Assembly: GCA_035705985.1 (NCBI GenBank)
Contig: DASSVP010000084.1
Location: 1-8,696, forward strand
DNA: 8,696 nt
Source: JACVRW01 sp035705985
Lineage (GTDB): Bacteria; Actinomycetota; Thermoleophilia; Solirubrobacterales; Thermoleophilaceae
Reading direction: 5' to 3'
Shown here: positions 6,042-8,696 of the stretch, piece after piece
Layout of the letters: every line of letters begins with the position of its first letter
How positions within the stretch are numbered: position 1 is the first letter of the stretch
The notes under the pieces: generated by a model
What the model saw: only the letters and a program-made list of their open reading frames with translations
Database searches by the model: none
What the model was told of the DNA's origin: nothing
Position numbers and translations under genes: made by a program

Positions 6042-6047
6042 ATCCTA
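6042..6047 (-). promoter_or_regulatory. Candidate -10 box of the secreted Ig-like protein gene
   Basis: TAGGAT on the minus strand matches four of six -10 consensus bases. It lies 42 nt before the ATG at 5999, leaving a leader of about 36 nt with an AAAGG site. It is back to back with the box in front of the acetyltransferase remnant (6077-6082). Confidence 0.3.
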
Positions 6048-6076
6048 CGTCGCCCGGAGGACGGTCGCCAGTCGAG

Positions 6077-6082
6077 TACGTT
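6077..6082 (+). promoter_or_regulatory. Candidate -10 box of the acetyltransferase remnant
   Basis: TACGTT ends 8 nt before the GTG at 6091, with no Shine-Dalgarno sequence. The arrangement is the same as at the histidine kinase and membrane-protein genes, so the remnant may still be transcribed. Confidence 0.35.
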
Positions 6083-6393
6083 CGCCCAGCGTGGCCGACG
6101 TCCTTCCTCTCGACCGAGCCGATTTCGACGACGCTGCCGAGATTTGCTCGGACGCATTCCTCGACGACCCCGGCTGGCTCGCCGTCGGGCCCGATCGCCG
6201 CGAACGCCGGCACCTCGTCCTGCGGCGCTACCACCGCGCCGCGCTCGACGTCATCGAGAAGTACGGCGGGCCGATCTACGGCGCCCTCGACGCCGGACGG
6301 CTCCGCGGCGTCGCCGCCGCGTTCGCCGCCGGCCTCTATCCGCAGCCTCAGTGGGCGCTGGTCCATTTCGTCCCCGGCTTCCTCAGTGCAGGC

Positions 6394-6568
6394 CGCCGTA
6401 AACGACGGGCATTGAGGGAGACCCTCCGACGTTAACCGTGCATAGCGCGGTCAACGTCGGAAACACCCCCTTCACCGGCGCAAGCGCACAGGCGGCGGAC
6501 GACGGCGTCACATCGCCCCGGAGCCCGACGCCGGCGCCTTCTGCGCCCGCTCCGGATCGCCCGCCGGC
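6394..6568. other. Hairpin-rich insert of about 175 bp inside the acetyltransferase gene
   Basis: This segment separates FLSAG (ending 6393) from PVVRGLR (starting 6569) of the acetyltransferase and fits neither flank. Both edges read GGCC (6391-6394 and 6566-6569), which could be a 4-nt target duplication or chance. The left part holds three hairpins in a row: CCGT/ACGG at 6396-6408, GAGGG/CCCTC at 6414-6426, and a long one at 6426-6460. It encodes no transposase and is too short for a protein-coding insertion sequence. A small non-autonomous palindromic element or an inserted structured RNA would fit; the edges are uncertain by about 10 bp. Confidence 0.6.
6426..6460. repeat. 16-bp near-perfect hairpin with 3-nt loop
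   Basis: The left arm 6426-6441 (CCGACGTTAACCGTGC) pairs with the right arm 6445-6460 (GCGCGGTCAACGTCGG) around the loop ATA. Fourteen positions are Watson-Crick, one is a G-T wobble, and one is an A-C mismatch. On the other strand the wobble and mismatch swap places, so the hairpin is equally stable either way. It is the strongest fold in the insert. No U-run follows. Confidence 0.8.
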
Positions 6569-6828
6569 CCCGTCGTTCGCGGGCTCCGGTTCGCGCACGT
6601 CCAGGAGAGCGGCCACCCCGACGACGAGCACGTCTATCTGTGGTTCCTCGCCGTCGACCCTCGGCACCAGCGCGGCGGTGTCGGCCGTTCTCTTCTCGCG
6701 CGCGTGCGAGGACGCGACCGCGCCCGTCTATCTCGACACGGCCAATCCGGCCAACGTCCCCTACTACGCGAGCAACGGCTTCGAGGAGATCGGCAGGGCC
6801 GCCGGTCCGCGCGGCGCGACGGTCTGGT

Positions 6829-7977
<1,149 letters not shown>

Positions 7978-7983
7978 CCCTCG

Positions 7984-7989
7984 CTCCTT
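7984..7989 (-). promoter_or_regulatory. Ribosome binding site that sets the rpoD start
   Basis: AAGGAG on the minus strand lies 6 nt before the TTG at 7977. It is the only strong Shine-Dalgarno sequence near any candidate start, so it favours TTG initiation over the ATG at 7917. Few other genes in this window have such a clear site. Confidence 0.65.
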
Positions 7990-8166
7990 CAAACGACACG
8001 GCGGGACCCGTCAGGGCGGTCAAAAAGGACTTCTGGAAATTTGGGGGCGCGGCAAGGGGACCGCAGGGGCTGGCCGTTGGGTCAAGGTCCAAGGCATGCA
8101 GCCGACTCGCGCCATAGTACAACGACTTGTGTGATTTGCCTCGGAGTTCTGCCCGAGTATCGTCAC
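7990..8166. promoter_or_regulatory. Divergent rpoD / GTP cyclohydrolase control region
   Basis: On the plus strand, TTGCCT (8136-8141), a 16-bp spacer and TATCGT (8158-8163) form a plausible promoter for the cyclohydrolase, each hexamer matching four of six consensus bases. On the minus strand, TACTAT (8112-8117) is a possible -10 box for rpoD and would give a leader of about 130 nt; TTGACC (8018-8023) is a second, closer -35-like site. I see no tRNA, riboswitch or strong hairpin in this stretch. Confidence 0.35.
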
Positions 8167-8696
8167 ATGCGTCCGATGACCGACCCGGCCACACTTCTCG
8201 GCGCCGACGTCCAAGCGCGCCGGCCTTCCACGTACGTGAGCCTTTCCCGGGTTGGAGTAACCGGTGTGGAGAAGGTCATCCGCATCCGCTCGAACGGCAG
8301 CGAGCAGCTCTTCTACGCGGAGCTCGAGTGCTTCGTCGACCTCGGGCCGGAGCAGAAGGGCGCGCACATGTCGCGCTTCGAGGAGGTCGTGAACGAGGCG
8401 ATCGACGAGGTCGTCCTCCGCGAGGCCTTCAAGGCCGAGACGCTTGCATCTCATATTGCAGAGCTGGTGCGCGACCGCCAGCAGGGCGCGCGCGCCGAGG
8501 TCACGATCGCGGCGCGCTTCCCGGAGAACAAGCCGACGCCCGTGTCCGGGGCACCCACGCAGGAGATCTACACGCTGTTCGGCTCGGCGGTGGCGAGCGC
8601 CAGAGGCACCCGCCGGCTCGTGGGGGTCGAGGCCCAGGGCATGACCGCCTGCCCGTGCGCGCAGGAGCTGGTCATGGACCGCTCGCAGGAGCGCCT
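8167..8696 (+). CDS. folE2: GTP cyclohydrolase of the FolE2/MptA family, 3' end outside window
   Basis: The frame is open from ATG 8167 to the window edge, giving about 176 residues of a protein usually 260-320 long. The family (COG1469, type IB) opens the guanine ring of GTP as the first step of tetrahydrofolate or archaeal pterin synthesis and uses a metal other than the obligate zinc of FolE. Numbered from the second in-frame ATG at 8176, the motifs are DVQARRPSTYVSLSRVGVTG (11-30), LGPEQKGAHMSRFEEVVNEA (56-75), and GMTACPCAQ with Cys159 and Cys161 (155-163), the last including the expected metal-ligand cysteine. The CPCAQ form looks closer to archaeal MptA than to Neisseria-type FolE2, so the product could be the cyclic phosphate made by MptA rather than dihydroneopterin triphosphate. 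If the TATCGT box at 8158 is the -10 element, transcription begins near 8170 and the ATG at 8176 is the likelier start. It is divergent from rpoD. Confidence 0.92.
   Translation, partial: MRPMTDPATLLGADVQARRPSTYVSLSRVGVTGVEKVIRIRSNGSEQLFYAELECFVDLGPEQKGAHMSRFEEVVNEAIDEVVLREAFKAETLASHIAELVRDRQQGARAEVTIAARFPENKPTPVSGAPTQEIYTLFGSAVASARGTRRLVGVEAQGMTACPCAQELVMDRSQER

Noticed and set aside
4710..6401. Plus-strand open frame of 563 codons opposite the secreted Ig-like protein
   Set aside because: It is low-complexity Arg/Ala/Gly translation without motifs; the minus-strand frame has a signal peptide and folded domains.
6426..6460. A standard Rho-independent terminator
   Set aside because: There is no T-run on either side and it lies inside a disrupted gene, so a mobile or structured-RNA origin is at least as likely.
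6383..6667. Minus-strand open frame of 94 codons across the insert, ending ...NVGGSPSMPVVYGGLH (read toward its C-terminus at 6383)
   Set aside because: It spans the insert edge and acetyltransferase sequence on the wrong strand, has no ribosome site, and its composition changes at the edge. It is worth revisiting only if the insert recurs with this frame kept open.

Overview
The window reads as chromosomal DNA from a high-GC actinobacterium, most likely of the class Thermoleophilia (Solirubrobacterales/Gaiellales-like). This placement is an inference from three things: the very GC-rich third codon positions, the mix of families (actinobacterial-type primary sigma factor, DesK/NarL two-component pair, FolE2/MptA-type GTP cyclohydrolase), and short TANNNT boxes sitting directly in front of start codons. 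No ribosomal or other firm phylogenetic marker is present.

Layout from left to right. (1) 1-1001, minus strand: a secreted trypsin-like serine protease, followed after 16 nt by tRNA-Thr(GGT), which is cut by the window edge. (2) 1068-1491, minus strand: a strong 11-bp hairpin and a small integral membrane protein. (3) 1602-3403, plus strand: a membrane histidine kinase and its LuxR/NarL-type response regulator, overlapping by 4 nt and divergent from the membrane protein across a 110-bp control region that holds a 9-nt direct repeat. (4) 3420-3740, minus strand: tRNA-Tyr(GTA), preceded by the wreck of a small PD-(D/E)XK-type nuclease gene that has lost its middle. (5) 3845-4570, plus strand: an exported L,D-transpeptidase, converging on (6) 4599-5999, minus strand: a secreted protein with an N-terminal amidotransferase-like region and C-terminal Ig-like repeats. 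A chain of four mutually complementary arms lies between them. (7) 6091-6845, plus strand: a GNAT acetyltransferase pseudogene broken by a hairpin-rich insert of about 175 bp and a further 1-nt frameshift. Its 3' end overlaps (8) 6829-7977, minus strand: the primary sigma factor RpoD/SigA. (9) 8167 to the window end, plus strand: the 5' part of a FolE2/MptA GTP cyclohydrolase, divergent from rpoD.

The intact genes are mostly housekeeping or cell-envelope functions: cell-wall cross-linking, exported enzymes, envelope sensing, primary transcription and pterin/folate synthesis. Nothing shows an integrase, transposase, CRISPR array or defence operon. The most unusual content is the two gene remnants, the structured insert inside the GNAT remnant, the switch-like arrangement of inverted repeats between the convergent genes, and the recurring leaderless-type start architecture.
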